Source: Casimicrobiaceae bacterium (GTDB lineage Bacteria; Pseudomonadota; Gammaproteobacteria; Burkholderiales; Casimicrobiaceae). From it: DNA of 13,460 nucleotides. Both the position numbers and the translations under genes were made by a program. The number at the start of each line of letters is the position of its first letter. Position 1 is the stretch's first letter. The notes below the pieces were generated by a model that did no database searches, was not told the origin of the DNA, and saw only the letters and a program-made list of their open reading frames with translations. The DNA lies in the NCBI GenBank assembly GCA_955652025.1, contig CATPAO010000359.1, positions 1-13,460 of the forward strand, read 5' to 3'. Below are positions 1 through 7,672 of the stretch, in pieces.

Positions 1-1548
1 GTAGCTTCCGCCTTCGACCAGCACCCGATCAGGGTCCAAGTCCGGCTGGCCGCGGATCCAGTCGAAGAGCGCGCCGATGTCCTTCACCGAGTCTTCGCGT
101 TTTACGCCGTTGTCGAGCGCGACGAATGTCTTCCCATAGCCGGTGGATCCGCGCGCGTTCGGCTGGATCAGCGCGATCCCGAGGACGTCGACGAAATAAT
201 TCCAGCGTCCCAGGAATCCGGGCCGCGCCTGGCCTTCCGGCCCGCCGTGGATCATGACGATCACCGGCCGCTTGCCGGGGAACTGCGCCGGGGGGCGCGT
301 GATGAAGCCACCGATCGCGAGGCCGTCGAAACTCTTCCATTCGATGCGCTCGGCGCTCCTGAACCGCGCGGCATCGAGCCCCGCCACCGTGCTCTCGGTC
401 CAGCGGGTGACCCGATTGTCGCGCACGTCGATCGCGTAGACGTCGCCCGGGCTTTGCGCGCTCGTCACCGAAACCGCGAGATCACGCGAATTCTCGTGCC
501 ACACCGGCGCGCGTACGCCGCCCACCGGCAAATCCGGGCGCGGCAGCGCGCGCCGTGTTTGCGCGTCGTAGAGACGGAGCACGCCGACGCCGCCTTCGTT
601 GGTGATCACCGCCAGCGTGCCTCCGTCGGGCGCGAGCGCGATGTCCTCGACGTCCCAGGTGCCGCCTTGACCGAAATAATCGGGCTTGCCGGTCTCGAGG
701 TCGAGGTACGCGAGCTTCCGGAACTCGCCGTCCTTGTCCGTCGCAAGAAAGAGTCCCTTGCCGTCGCGCGAAAAATTGAGGCCGCCGGTGAAGATGGGCC
801 GCGCCGCCTTTTCGCCAGCGGGCGGAAACACGCGCTTGCGGTCGCCGGTCGCGAGATCCATCAGCCAGACATACGACTCGTTGACCGAGATGTACTCGAC
901 CATCGCAAGCCGCTTGTCGTCGAACGAGAACGTGAAACTTTCCCAGCCGGTACCGGGTAGCGTGGCGAGCTTGCGCGATTTCGCCGGATCGAGCGGATCG
1001 AGAAGCGTCAGGTCGAGTGTCGGGTTCTCGCGCCTGCCGGTCTTGTCGACGTCCGTCGATTCGATCAGGAGGTAGTCGCGTGCGTGCGTGACGCCGGCCG
1101 GCTCGTGCTTGCGAGTCGGGTCGGTCAGGAGCGCCGGCGTCGCGCCGGCCGAATCGAGCCGGTAGAGTTGCTGCTGCTCGTTGCCTCCCGTGTCGCGCGC
1201 AAAGACGAGCGTGTCCGGCGACTTCGCAAGATACGCGCCGTTGCGCACCGGTTCGGCAAATTCGGTGATCTGCCTGGGCGTGTCGCCCGGCTTCGCGACG
1301 CGGTGCAATTGGGTGACGTTTCCGGCGCGCCGCGCGACGATCAACTCGCGCTCTTTCGGGTGCCAGCTCACCGCCGTCGTCGGCTTGAACTCGGTGTACG
1401 GCGCGACTTTTGCCGCAAGCGCCGCGGCAATCGGCGGAATGCCTTCGGCCTTGAGATTCGCGTTCGGCTGGATCAGGTCGGCCGCACTTGCAAATGCCGG
1501 AAATACGAGCGCCGTCGATAATGCGACAACCCAACGATGAGCGTTCAT
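1..1548 (-). CDS. Exported S9-family (prolyl oligopeptidase-like) serine peptidase, C-terminus cut by window edge
   Basis: The 516 visible codons begin at the ATG at 1548 and run off the left edge. The first ~22 residues look like a Sec signal peptide (MNAHRWVV, hydrophobic core, then AFASA before ADL), so the mature protein should be periplasmic or secreted. Residues ~30-390 contain repeated strand-rich blades such as FSFDDKRLAMVEY and IALAPDGGTLAVITN, typical of the TolB/WD-like beta-propeller that gates these peptidases. The alpha/beta-hydrolase domain follows, with HGGPEG at 434-439, NARGSTGYGK, and finally EGGSY, in which Ser515 should be the nucleophile. The catalytic Asp and His lie beyond the window. 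Full-length relatives have roughly 600-700 residues, so about 100-180 are missing. The expected activity is hydrolysis of short peptides or acyl-peptides; the substrate cannot be told. No good Shine-Dalgarno sequence precedes the start, but the signal peptide fixes it well. It is divergent from the amidotransferase gene. Confidence 0.9.
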   Translation of the reverse strand, partial: MNAHRWVVALSTALVFPAFASAADLIQPNANLKAEGIPPIAAALAAKVAPYTEFKPTTAVSWHPKERELIVARRAGNVTQLHRVAKPGDTPRQITEFAEPVRNGAYLAKSPDTLVFARDTGGNEQQQLYRLDSAGATPALLTDPTRKHEPAGVTHARDYLLIESTDVDKTGRRENPTLDLTLLDPLDPAKSRKLATLPGTGWESFTFSFDDKRLAMVEYISVNESYVWLMDLATGDRKRVFPPAGEKAARPIFTGGLNFSRDGKGLFLATDKDGEFRKLAYLDLETGKPDYFGQGGTWDVEDIALAPDGGTLAVITNEGGVGVLRLYDAQTRRALPRPDLPVGGVRAPVWHENSRDLAVSVTSAQSPGDVYAIDVRDNRVTRWTESTVAGLDAARFRSAERIEWKSFDGLAIGGFITRPPAQFPGKRPVIVMIHGGPEGQARPGFLGRWNYFVDVLGIALIQPNARGSTGYGKTFVALDNGVKREDSVKDIGALFDWIRGQPDLDPDRVLVEGGSY

Positions 1549-1570
1549 GTCGAATCGCGGCGGACCGCGG

Positions 1571-1579
1571 CTGGTAAGA
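1571..1579 (+). promoter_or_regulatory. Candidate extended -10 promoter for the amidotransferase-mutL-miaA unit
   Basis: TGGTAAGAT fits the extended -10 form TGnTATAAT with two mismatches and lies in the 67-bp gap between the divergent genes. It would start transcription near 1586, about 30 bp before the chosen amidotransferase start. Extended -10 promoters can act without a good -35, and none is seen here. Confidence 0.4.
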
Positions 1580-1585
1580 TTCTCC

Positions 1586-1591
1586 ATTGTA
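1586..1591 (-). promoter_or_regulatory. Candidate -10 box for the S9 peptidase gene
   Basis: Read on the minus strand the hexamer is TACAAT, a 5/6 match to the sigma-70 -10 consensus. It would start transcription about 30 bp upstream of the peptidase ATG. No convincing -35 is visible at 16-18 bp spacing, so this is a motif-only call. Confidence 0.35.
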
Positions 1592-1615
1592 ACGATGCGC
1601 GTTCAGACCCGGAAT

Positions 1616-2338
1616 ATGCGCACGACCCCAATGCTTCCCGTCGCCATCCTCCGCTTTTCGCCGACCGAAGGTCCTGCGCACTTCGCCGAGTGGCTCGACG
1701 CGCAGGGCGTGCCATGGCGATTGGTGGCGATCGACCGCGGCGATCCGATTCCCGAGAATCCGACCGAGTACGCGGGCATCGGAATGATGGGCGGACCGAT
1801 GAGCGTCACCGACGCGCTGCCGTGGATCGCGCCGGTCTCCGTGCTGCTGCGCGATGCGGTTGCACGCGACGTACCGGTGATCGGTCACTGTCTCGGTGGC
1901 CAGTTGCTGGCGCGGGCGCTCGGCGCCAGCGTCGTGCGGTCGGACGTTCCGGAGATCGGCTGGATCGAGGTCGACGCGATCGAGACGCGCGCCCGTGACG
2001 ATTGGTTCGGCGGCCGCGATCGCTTCACCGCGTTTCAATGGCACTACGACGCGTTCGATTTGCCCGCGGGCGCGACGCGGGTGCTGGCTAACGAATACAA
2101 TCGCAATCAGGCCTATGTGATCGACGACCGTCACATCGGATTCCAATGCCACGTTGAAATGACGCGCGACTTGGTTGAAACATGGTGCCGGACCGGCGCG
2201 GCCGATTTGCCGGCGACATCCACGGCGTCGCAGCAGTCGAAGGACGAAATCCTGCGCGACGTCGAGCACCGCGTGACAACGCTCAACGGTATCGCCGACG
2301 GCATCTATGCGCGATGGGCGCAGCGATTGCGGAGTTGA
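1616..2338 (+). CDS. Class I glutamine amidotransferase (GMP synthase amidotransferase-like)
   Basis: The 240-residue protein is a stand-alone class I GATase domain, which hydrolyses glutamine to release ammonia for a partner reaction. Counting from the internal ATG at 1631, the nucleophile elbow GHCLGGQLLA puts the catalytic cysteine at residue 87. The late motif GFQCHVEMT supplies His174 and Glu176, completing the Cys-His-Glu triad. GMMGGPMSV near residue 52 matches the oxyanion-loop region. No synthetase domain is fused, so the acceptor is unknown; stand-alone relatives include gamma-glutamyl hydrolases of polyamine or metabolite breakdown. The start is uncertain: in-frame ATGs at 1547, 1595, 1616 and 1631 all precede the conserved VAILRFSPTEG segment. 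I chose 1616 because a GGAA lies just upstream and the candidate promoter leaves a leader of about 30 nt; 1631 is a serious alternative. The stop lies 2 bp before mutL. Confidence 0.88.
   Translation: MRTTPMLPVAILRFSPTEGPAHFAEWLDAQGVPWRLVAIDRGDPIPENPTEYAGIGMMGGPMSVTDALPWIAPVSVLLRDAVARDVPVIGHCLGGQLLARALGASVVRSDVPEIGWIEVDAIETRARDDWFGGRDRFTAFQWHYDAFDLPAGATRVLANEYNRNQAYVIDDRHIGFQCHVEMTRDLVETWCRTGAADLPATSTASQQSKDEILRDVEHRVTTLNGIADGIYARWAQRLRS
2331..2334 (+). promoter_or_regulatory. Ribosome binding site that fixes the mutL start
   Basis: GGAG in the last codons of the amidotransferase gene lies 6 nt before the mutL ATG at 2341. The frame is open upstream to 2182, but residues before 2341 resemble no MutL, so this site decides the start. 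The 2-bp gap between genes suggests translational coupling. Confidence 0.7.
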
Positions 2339-2340
2339 CG

Positions 2341-4164
2341 ATGCATGCGATCCGCGCCCTGCCCGACTTGCTGATCAACCAGATCGCCGCCGGCGAGGTC
2401 ATCGAGCGGCCCGCGGCCGCGTTGAAGGAATTGCTCGAAAACAGCCTGGACGCGGGCGCGACGCAGATCGACATCGACGTCGCGGGCGGCGGTATCAAGC
2501 GGCTTCGCGTCGCCGACAACGGTGCGGGCGTCGAGCGCGAGGATCTCGCGCTGGCGGTGGCGCGGCACGCAACGTCGAAGATCTCAACCACTATCGATCT
2601 CGAGGCGATCGCGACGCTGGGATTTCGCGGCGAGGCGCTGGCGTCGATCGCCGCGGTATCGCGCTTGGCACTCGCGTCGCGGGCGCGCAGTGCGCCGCAT
2701 GCGTGGCGCATCGAGGTCGAAGGGGGAACGGTGAGCCCCGTCGCTCCCGCCGCGCTCGCCGCCGGCACGACGGTCACCGTCGAGGAGTTGTATTTCAATA
2801 CGCCGGCGCGCCGCAAGTTCGTCCGTACCGAGGGCACCGAATGGGGCCATTGCGACGAAGCGTTCCGGCGCGTCGCGCTCGGTCATCCGGAAGTCGGAAT
2901 GACGCTTTCGCACAACGGGCGCGTCGCGCATCGGCTGACCGCGGGCGGCCGCCGCGCGCGCATCGAAGCATTGTTGGGCGACGCGTTCGTCCTCCACGCG
3001 GCGCTCGTCGATGTCGAAGCGGCGGGCGTACGCCTGACCGGATTCGCGGTGCGGCCGGCGTTCGCCGCGCAAGGGGCGAACGCGCAATACGCCTTCGTCA
3101 ACGGACGCTTCGTGCGCGACCGCGTGCTGTCGCATGCGCTCCGTGAGGCGTATCGCGACGTCCTCCACCACGAACGCCAGCCGACGTACGTGCTGTGGCT
3201 CGAGCTCGACCCGCGCCGCGTCGACGTCAACGTTCATCCGCAAAAGACCGAAGTGCGCTTTCGCGACTCCAACGCGATCCATCAGTTCGTCCGCTACGGC
3301 GTCGAGCGCGCGCTCGCGGCGACGGCGGCCGAGCAACCGGCGGTCTCGGCGGCGGAGCGGTTGGGTGTCGCCGCGGCACGGATGCCGCCGCGCGTTCCCG
3401 CGACCGACGATCCATTCGCGCCCGCCGTCGCGGCGCCGGCGCCGTTGGCATCCGGCTACCCCGTCTGGACGCCCGGTCAGCATGGGCTCGATCTTCACGC
3501 GTCGGAGCCTGCCGCTTTCTACGCTAGACTTTTCGGTCCACGCGACGCGGCGAATCCCGCGGTTTCGCTTCCCAACGAAGAGGCGCATCCGCTGGGCTTC
3601 GCGCTCGCGCAACTGCATGGCATCTACGTGCTGGCGCAGAATCGTGACGGGCTCGTGCTGATCGACATGCACGCGGCGCACGAGCGCATCGTGTACGAGA
3701 AGCTCAAGACTGCGTTCGACGGCCGCGTACCCGTGCAGCCGCTGCTCGTCCCCGCGACGTTCGCCGCCGATCCGCTCGAGATCGCGACGGCCGAAGAACA
3801 CCGCGACGCGCTCGACGCGCTCGGCTTCTCGCTTTCGCCGCTCGGACCCGCGACGCTCGCCGTGCGCGGCATTCCGGCGCCGCTCAAGGAGGCCGACCCC
3901 GCGGCGCTCGCACGTGCGGTGCTGCACGATATCCGCGAGTTCGGTGGCTCGCGCGCGCTCGACGCGCGGCGCGACGAGCTGTTGTCGACGATGGCGTGCC
4001 ACGGGGCCGTGCGTGCCAATCGCAGTCTGGCGGTGCCCGAAATGAACGCGCTGCTGCGCGAGATGGAGGCGACTGAACGCGCATCGCAGTGCAATCACGG
4101 CCGGCCAACGTGGTATCAATTGTCGCTGGCGGACTTGGACCGCCTTTTCATGCGCGGCCGCTAA
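2341..4164 (+). CDS. mutL: DNA mismatch repair protein MutL, endonuclease-type
   Basis: MutL links mismatch recognition by MutS to strand removal. The 607-residue protein starts with a complete GHKL ATPase domain: [20 protein letters not shown] with catalytic Glu30, VADNGAGV at 57-64, GFRGEAL at 94-100 and FNTPARRKF at 152-160. The transducer domain ends with [13 protein letters not shown] at 295-307. A Pro/Ala-rich linker of about 90 residues (330-415) leads to the C-terminal dimerisation domain. That domain carries [12 protein letters not shown] at 442-453, which fits the metal-binding endonuclease motif DQHA(x)2E(x)4E apart from Gln to Met. ACHGAVRAN (552-560) and CNHGRP (584-589) are the further metal-site motifs of nicking MutL proteins. 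E. coli MutL lacks this motif and relies on MutH, so this protein probably nicks DNA itself. It lies between the amidotransferase (2 bp) and miaA (10 bp); mutL-miaA adjacency is common in proteobacteria. Confidence 0.97.
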   Translation: MHAIRALPDLLINQIAAGEVIERPAAALKELLENSLDAGATQIDIDVAGGGIKRLRVADNGAGVEREDLALAVARHATSKISTTIDLEAIATLGFRGEALASIAAVSRLALASRARSAPHAWRIEVEGGTVSPVAPAALAAGTTVTVEELYFNTPARRKFVRTEGTEWGHCDEAFRRVALGHPEVGMTLSHNGRVAHRLTAGGRRARIEALLGDAFVLHAALVDVEAAGVRLTGFAVRPAFAAQGANAQYAFVNGRFVRDRVLSHALREAYRDVLHHERQPTYVLWLELDPRRVDVNVHPQKTEVRFRDSNAIHQFVRYGVERALAATAAEQPAVSAAERLGVAAARMPPRVPATDDPFAPAVAAPAPLASGYPVWTPGQHGLDLHASEPAAFYARLFGPRDAANPAVSLPNEEAHPLGFALAQLHGIYVLAQNRDGLVLIDMHAAHERIVYEKLKTAFDGRVPVQPLLVPATFAADPLEIATAEEHRDALDALGFSLSPLGPATLAVRGIPAPLKEADPAALARAVLHDIREFGGSRALDARRDELLSTMACHGAVRANRSLAVPEMNALLREMEATERASQCNHGRPTWYQLSLADLDRLFMRGR

Positions 4165-4174
4165 CAGGAATTTC

Positions 4175-5140
4175 GTGATCCCCGCCGTGCTGCTGATGGG
4201 CCCGACGGCGTCGGGTAAGAGCTCTCTCGCGCTCGCACTGGCGGAGCGCCTCCGCGGTGAAATCGTCAGCGTCGATTCGGCGCAGGTCTATCGCGGGATG
4301 GACATCGGCACCGCCAAGCCCGACGCGCGCGAGCGTGCCCGCGTTCCGCATCATCTGATCGACATCGTCGACCCGAGCGAGAGGTATTCGGCGGCGCGAT
4401 TCGTGCGCGACGCGAAACACGAGATCGCGGAGATTCGCGCGCGGGACAATGTTCCAATCGTCGTCGGCGGAACGATGCTTTATTTCAAGGCGCTGACGGA
4501 GGGCTTGTCGAGTTTGCCAGAAGCCGACGCCGGCGTGCGGGCGCGTCTCGACGCACGCGCAGCACGCGAGGGTTGGGAGACGTTGCATGCGGAGCTGGCG
4601 CGGATCGACCCCTCGACCGCCGCGCGGCTCGCGCCGACCGATGCGCAGCGGATACAGCGCGCGCTCGAAGTGTTCGAGTTGTCGGGGCATCCGTTGTCGG
4701 TCTTGCACGGTCGTCGCGAAGCGAACGCGGGATTGGGTGCGACGCTGACGTTCGCGCTGGTGCCGACCGACCGCAGCGGTTTGCACGACGCCATCGCGCG
4801 GCGTTTCGACGCGATGCTCGCGGCGGGGCTCGTCGACGAACTGGCGAAATTGCGCGCTCGCCACGTTCTCCATCGCGACCTGCCGTCGATGCGCTCGGTC
4901 GGTTATCGGCAAGCCTGGATGTTCCTGGACGGCGAAATCGACCGGCCCGCGCTTCGCGCGCGTGGGCTCGCGGCGACGCGCCAGCTCGCCAAGCGCCAAT
5001 TCACGTGGCTGCGCGCCGCCGACGTCGCATCGTTCGAGCCCGGCGCTGCGTCGACATTTGTGGCGATTGCCACGCAAATCGAGCGGGCGCGCGAAACGGG
5101 CCGCAACGTCGTTGCCTCGGCCGACTCCGACTTGCGTTAA
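4175..5140 (+). CDS. miaA: tRNA dimethylallyltransferase MiaA
   Basis: MiaA transfers a dimethylallyl group from DMAPP to N6 of adenine 37, next to the anticodon of tRNAs that read codons starting with U, stabilising codon pairing. The 321-residue length is normal. The P-loop GPTASGKS is at 9-16, followed by the substrate signature [16 protein letters not shown] at 34-49, [15 protein letters not shown] near 98-112, and the conserved C-terminal [11 protein letters not shown] and [14 protein letters not shown] motifs. The start codon is GTG, 10 bp after the mutL stop, preceded by AGGAA with a 4-nt spacer. It probably shares the mutL transcript. The last ~30 residues, past TWLR, are not conserved in the family as I recall it and look like a flexible tail. 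Confidence 0.97.
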   Translation: MIPAVLLMGPTASGKSSLALALAERLRGEIVSVDSAQVYRGMDIGTAKPDARERARVPHHLIDIVDPSERYSAARFVRDAKHEIAEIRARDNVPIVVGGTMLYFKALTEGLSSLPEADAGVRARLDARAAREGWETLHAELARIDPSTAARLAPTDAQRIQRALEVFELSGHPLSVLHGRREANAGLGATLTFALVPTDRSGLHDAIARRFDAMLAAGLVDELAKLRARHVLHRDLPSMRSVGYRQAWMFLDGEIDRPALRARGLAATRQLAKRQFTWLRAADVASFEPGAASTFVAIATQIERARETGRNVVASADSDLR

Positions 5141-5160
5141 GGCCGAAAAGTCGTTATTTT
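5132..5160 (+). promoter_or_regulatory. Candidate sigma-70 promoter for leuC
   Basis: TTGCGT (5132-5137) and TATTTT (5155-5160) are separated by exactly 17 bp. They match the -35 consensus at 3/6 and the -10 at 4/6. The site overlaps the end of miaA and would give a leader of about 30 nt before the leuC GTG. It is the only promoter-like pair between miaA and leuC. I see no leader peptide rich in leucine codons. Confidence 0.4.
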
Positions 5161-5196
5161 TGAATGTTCTCCGCTCCCAGTGGCGAATAGATACCC

Positions 5197-6615
5197 GTGA
5201 TTGCGCGCACGCTCTACGACAAACTGTGGGACAGCCATGTCGTCCGGCAGGAAGCCGACGGCACGACGCTGCTCTACATCGACCGCCACCTCGTCCACGA
5301 GGTCACGAGCCCGCAGGCATTCGAGGGACTGAAGGGCGCGGGTCGCAAGCCGTGGCGTGCGCAGTCGATCGTCGCCACCGCCGACCACAACACGCCGACC
5401 AAGGATTGGGCGCACGGCATTCGCGACCCGATTTCGCGCATGCAGGTCGAGACGCTCGACGCCAACATTCGCGAGGTGGGCGCCAAGGCCTATTTTCCGT
5501 TCCTCGACCGTCGGCAGGGGATCGTTCACGTGATCGGTCCGGAATCCGGCGCGACGCTGCCCGGCATGACCGTCGTGTGCGGCGATTCGCACACGAGCAC
5601 GCATGGCGCGTTCGCCGCGCTGGCGTTCGGCATCGGCACCTCCGAGGTCGAGCATGTGCTCGCGACACAATGCCTGCTCACGCAAAAATCCAAGTCGATG
5701 CTGATCCGCGCCGACGGGCGACTCGCGCCGGGCATCACCGCGAAAGACCTGGTTCTGTCCGTGATCGGGCGTATCGGGACCGCCGGCGGCAGCGGCTACG
5801 CGATCGAGTTCGGCGGCGAGGCTGTGCGCGCGCTGTCGATGGAAGGGCGGATGACGATGTGCAACATGTCGATCGAAGGCGGCGCCCGCGCGGGCATGAT
5901 CGCCGTCGACCAGCGCACGCTCGACTACGTCCGGGGGCGACCGCTTGCGCCCGCCGGCGAGATGTGGGATCGCGCCGTTGCGCATTGGCGGACGCTCGTT
6001 ACCGATCCGGGCGCGGCTTTCGACCTGACACACGCGATCGACGCATCGATGGTGCGTCCGCAGGTCACCTGGGGTACATCGCCCGAGATGGTCGTCTCGA
6101 TCGAGGATCGCGTGCCGGATCCCGACCGCGAACGCGATGCGACGCGCCGCGAGGGGATGGAGCGCGCGCTCGTCTACATGGGGCTCGCGCCGAACACGCC
6201 GATCACCGACATCCGCATCGACAAGGTCTTCATCGGCTCGTGCACCAATTCGCGCATCGAGGACCTCCGCCTTGCGGCGTCCGTCGCGCGCGGGCGGCAC
6301 ATCGCCGACAACGTGAAGCTCGCGTTGGTGGTGCCGGGCTCCGGTCCGGTCAAGGCGCAGGCGGAAGCGGAAGGGCTCGATCGCGTGTTCAAGGATGCGG
6401 GCTTCGAATGGCGCGAGCCCGGCTGCTCGATGTGCCTCGCGATGAACGACGACCGTCTCGAGCCAGGTGAACGCTGCGCCTCCACGTCGAACAGAAATTT
6501 CGAGGGCCGTCAGGGCGCAGGCGGTCGCACACATCTGGTCAGCCCCTCGATGGCGGCTGCCGCGGCGATCGAGGGTCATTTCGTCGATATCAGGCGACTC
6601 GGTGCCCTCGCGTGA
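5197..6615 (+). CDS. leuC: 3-isopropylmalate dehydratase large subunit
   Basis: LeuC with LeuD forms isopropylmalate isomerase, which converts 2-isopropylmalate to 3-isopropylmalate, the second step of leucine synthesis, in the cytoplasm. The 472-residue protein is full length and belongs to the aconitase family. Diagnostic segments are [12 protein letters not shown] at the N-terminus, [13 protein letters not shown] (127-139), [13 protein letters not shown] (346-358), [11 protein letters not shown] and [20 protein letters not shown]. The three cysteines expected to bind the [4Fe-4S] cluster are Cys349, Cys410 and Cys413. The start codon is a GTG with little Shine-Dalgarno sequence, but the conserved N-terminus begins only five residues later and no better start is available. 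It heads the leucine cluster, 56 bp after miaA. Confidence 0.97.
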   Translation: MIARTLYDKLWDSHVVRQEADGTTLLYIDRHLVHEVTSPQAFEGLKGAGRKPWRAQSIVATADHNTPTKDWAHGIRDPISRMQVETLDANIREVGAKAYFPFLDRRQGIVHVIGPESGATLPGMTVVCGDSHTSTHGAFAALAFGIGTSEVEHVLATQCLLTQKSKSMLIRADGRLAPGITAKDLVLSVIGRIGTAGGSGYAIEFGGEAVRALSMEGRMTMCNMSIEGGARAGMIAVDQRTLDYVRGRPLAPAGEMWDRAVAHWRTLVTDPGAAFDLTHAIDASMVRPQVTWGTSPEMVVSIEDRVPDPDRERDATRREGMERALVYMGLAPNTPITDIRIDKVFIGSCTNSRIEDLRLAASVARGRHIADNVKLALVVPGSGPVKAQAEAEGLDRVFKDAGFEWREPGCSMCLAMNDDRLEPGERCASTSNRNFEGRQGAGGRTHLVSPSMAAAAAIEGHFVDIRRLGALA

Positions 6616-6620
6616 CACGG

Positions 6621-6626
6621 TAGAAT
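6621..6626 (+). promoter_or_regulatory. Candidate -10 box ahead of the entericidin-like gene
   Basis: TAGAAT, 5 bp after the leuC stop, matches the -10 consensus at 5/6. A nearly identical context (CGGTAGAATGC) recurs at 10598-10608 upstream of fimV. No good -35 is visible. A small hairpin (GCGGT 6638-6642 / ACCGC 6648-6652) follows in the leader. Confidence 0.35.
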
Positions 6627-6686
6627 GCTGAAGCGTCGCGGTCGGCAACCGCACAAACAGCCGCACGAATACTCAGGAGAACTGAA

Positions 6687-6833
6687 ATGCCGAAAAAGAT
6701 CGCTGCGGTGATCGCATTGACCGGGATCGTGCTCGGTGTCACCGCGTCCAATACCGTCGAAGGCGTGGGCAAGGATGTCAAGGCGACGGGCGGGGCGGTC
6801 GAAAATGCCGCGGAGGGGTCGAAGCCCTATTGA
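6687..6833 (+). CDS. Entericidin EcnA/B-like small protein, lipobox cysteine replaced by serine
   Basis: This 48-codon gene has an excellent ribosome site (AGGAG at 6675-6679, 7 nt before the ATG). It encodes a Lys-Lys start, a hydrophobic segment (IAAVIALTGIVLGVTA, residues 5-20) and then SNTVEGVGKDVKATGGAVEN. The NTVEGVGKD part matches the core of entericidins, small exported lipoproteins of which E. coli EcnB is linked to stationary-phase lysis and EcnA is its antidote. Entericidins normally carry cysteine just before NTV, where a lipid is attached; here that residue is Ser21 (codon TCC, one base from TGC). The product is therefore unlikely to be lipidated and may instead be cleaved after VTA or stay anchored by its hydrophobic segment. 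A small entericidin-type gene between leuC and leuD is, as I recall, a recurring arrangement in betaproteobacteria. Its function here is unknown. Confidence 0.75.
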   Translation: MPKKIAAVIALTGIVLGVTASNTVEGVGKDVKATGGAVENAAEGSKPY

Positions 6834-6891
6834 CGCATTTGTCCGAGAGCCAGACGCGAAGCGTGTTGGGCGATCCGAGACGAATGCGTCA
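6831..6891 (+). repeat. Long inverted repeat starting at the entericidin-like stop codon
   Basis: TGACGCATT (6831-6839, including the TGA stop) is perfectly inverted as AATGCGTCA (6883-6891), with a 43-nt loop. Inside the loop lies a nested mini-hairpin, ACGC-GAA-GCGT (6854-6864). No T-run directly follows, so it is not a classical terminator. It could fold in the mRNA between the small gene and leuD. Confidence 0.6.
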
Positions 6892-6936
6892 TCTCCGCGT
6901 CGGCGAGGATATTTTTGACGACTTGACGAGATTTTC

Positions 6937-7575
6937 ATGCAGCCTTTCCGCGCTCACGCCGGTATTGTCGCGCCGCTCGACCGGGCCAACGTCGATACCG
7001 ACGCGATCATCCCGAAGCAGTTCCTGAAGTCGATCAAACGGTCGGGCTTCGGTCCGAACCTGTTCGACGAATGGCGTTATCTGGATCACGGCGAGCCGGG
7101 GCAGGATCACGCGTCGCGTCGCCCCAATCCCGAATTCGTGCTGAACCATGCGCGCTATCGCGGTGCGTCGATCCTGCTGGCGCGCCGCAACTTCGGCTGC
7201 GGCAGCTCGCGCGAGCACGCGCCGTGGGCGCTCGCTGACTTCGGCTTCCGTGCGCTGATTGCGCCGTCGTTCGGCGAGATTTTCTACAACAACTGTTTCA
7301 AGAATGGCCTTTTGCCTATCGTGCTTTCCGACCACGAGGTCGACCGGCTGTTCCACGAGGTGAAGGCTTTTCCCGGATTCAAGCTGACGATCGACCTGGA
7401 CGCGCAATCCGTGCACACGCCGGACAGCGCGCATGCGTACCGTTTCGAGGTCGACCCGTTTCGCCGGCACTGCCTGCTGAATGGGCTCGACGACATCGGG
7501 CTGACATTGACGCACGCCGACGAGATTCGCGCGTTCGAAACGAAACGAATGGCGGAACAACCCTGGCTCGCGTGA
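6937..7575 (+). CDS. leuD: 3-isopropylmalate dehydratase small subunit
   Basis: LeuD is the swivel-domain partner of LeuC and completes the isomerase active site. The 212-residue length is usual. Motifs are [14 protein letters not shown] (18-31), the substrate-loop segment [15 protein letters not shown] (85-99) and [19 protein letters not shown] (109-127). The ATG is preceded by only a weak GAG at a 6-nt distance. It is separated from leuC by 321 bp holding the entericidin-like gene and the inverted repeat. It is followed 19 bp later by a strong terminator, so leuD is probably the last gene of the leuC transcript in most rounds of transcription. Confidence 0.97.
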   Translation: MQPFRAHAGIVAPLDRANVDTDAIIPKQFLKSIKRSGFGPNLFDEWRYLDHGEPGQDHASRRPNPEFVLNHARYRGASILLARRNFGCGSSREHAPWALADFGFRALIAPSFGEIFYNNCFKNGLLPIVLSDHEVDRLFHEVKAFPGFKLTIDLDAQSVHTPDSAHAYRFEVDPFRRHCLLNGLDDIGLTLTHADEIRAFETKRMAEQPWLA

Positions 7576-7594
7576 GCACCATGCAATCGATGAC

Positions 7595-7625
7595 GCGGCG
7601 CCGGGACGACGGCGCCGCTTTTTTT
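7595..7625 (+). terminator. Strong intrinsic terminator between leuD and leuB
   Basis: A perfect 8-bp all-G/C stem, GCGGCGCC (7595-7602) and GGCGCCGC (7611-7618), encloses an 8-nt loop. It is followed directly by seven T residues (7619-7625). This is the only textbook rho-independent terminator in the window. Confidence 0.93.
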
Positions 7626-7672
7626 GGGTGGTCGTCCAGAGGCGCGGGATTTTTTGAACGGAAGTGTCAACA

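Noticed and set aside
482..2269. A 595-codon open frame on the minus strand overlapping the peptidase and amidotransferase genes
   Set aside because: The product is Arg-rich with no recognisable domain. The peptidase frame on the same strand and the amidotransferase on the other explain the region.
2182..2340. Upstream in-frame extension of mutL to 2182
   Set aside because: The added residues are Arg-rich and overlap the amidotransferase gene. MutL begins at 2341, with a good ribosome site.
2584..4119. A 511-codon open frame opposite mutL
   Set aside because: It is Arg/Val-rich with no family signature and lies entirely within mutL, whose motifs are intact.
5164..5190. A minigene (MFSAPSGE, stop 6 bp before leuC) as a leader peptide for leucine attenuation
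   Set aside because: It has no leucine codons and no ribosome site, no terminator/antiterminator hairpins follow, and it may lie at or before the predicted transcription start.
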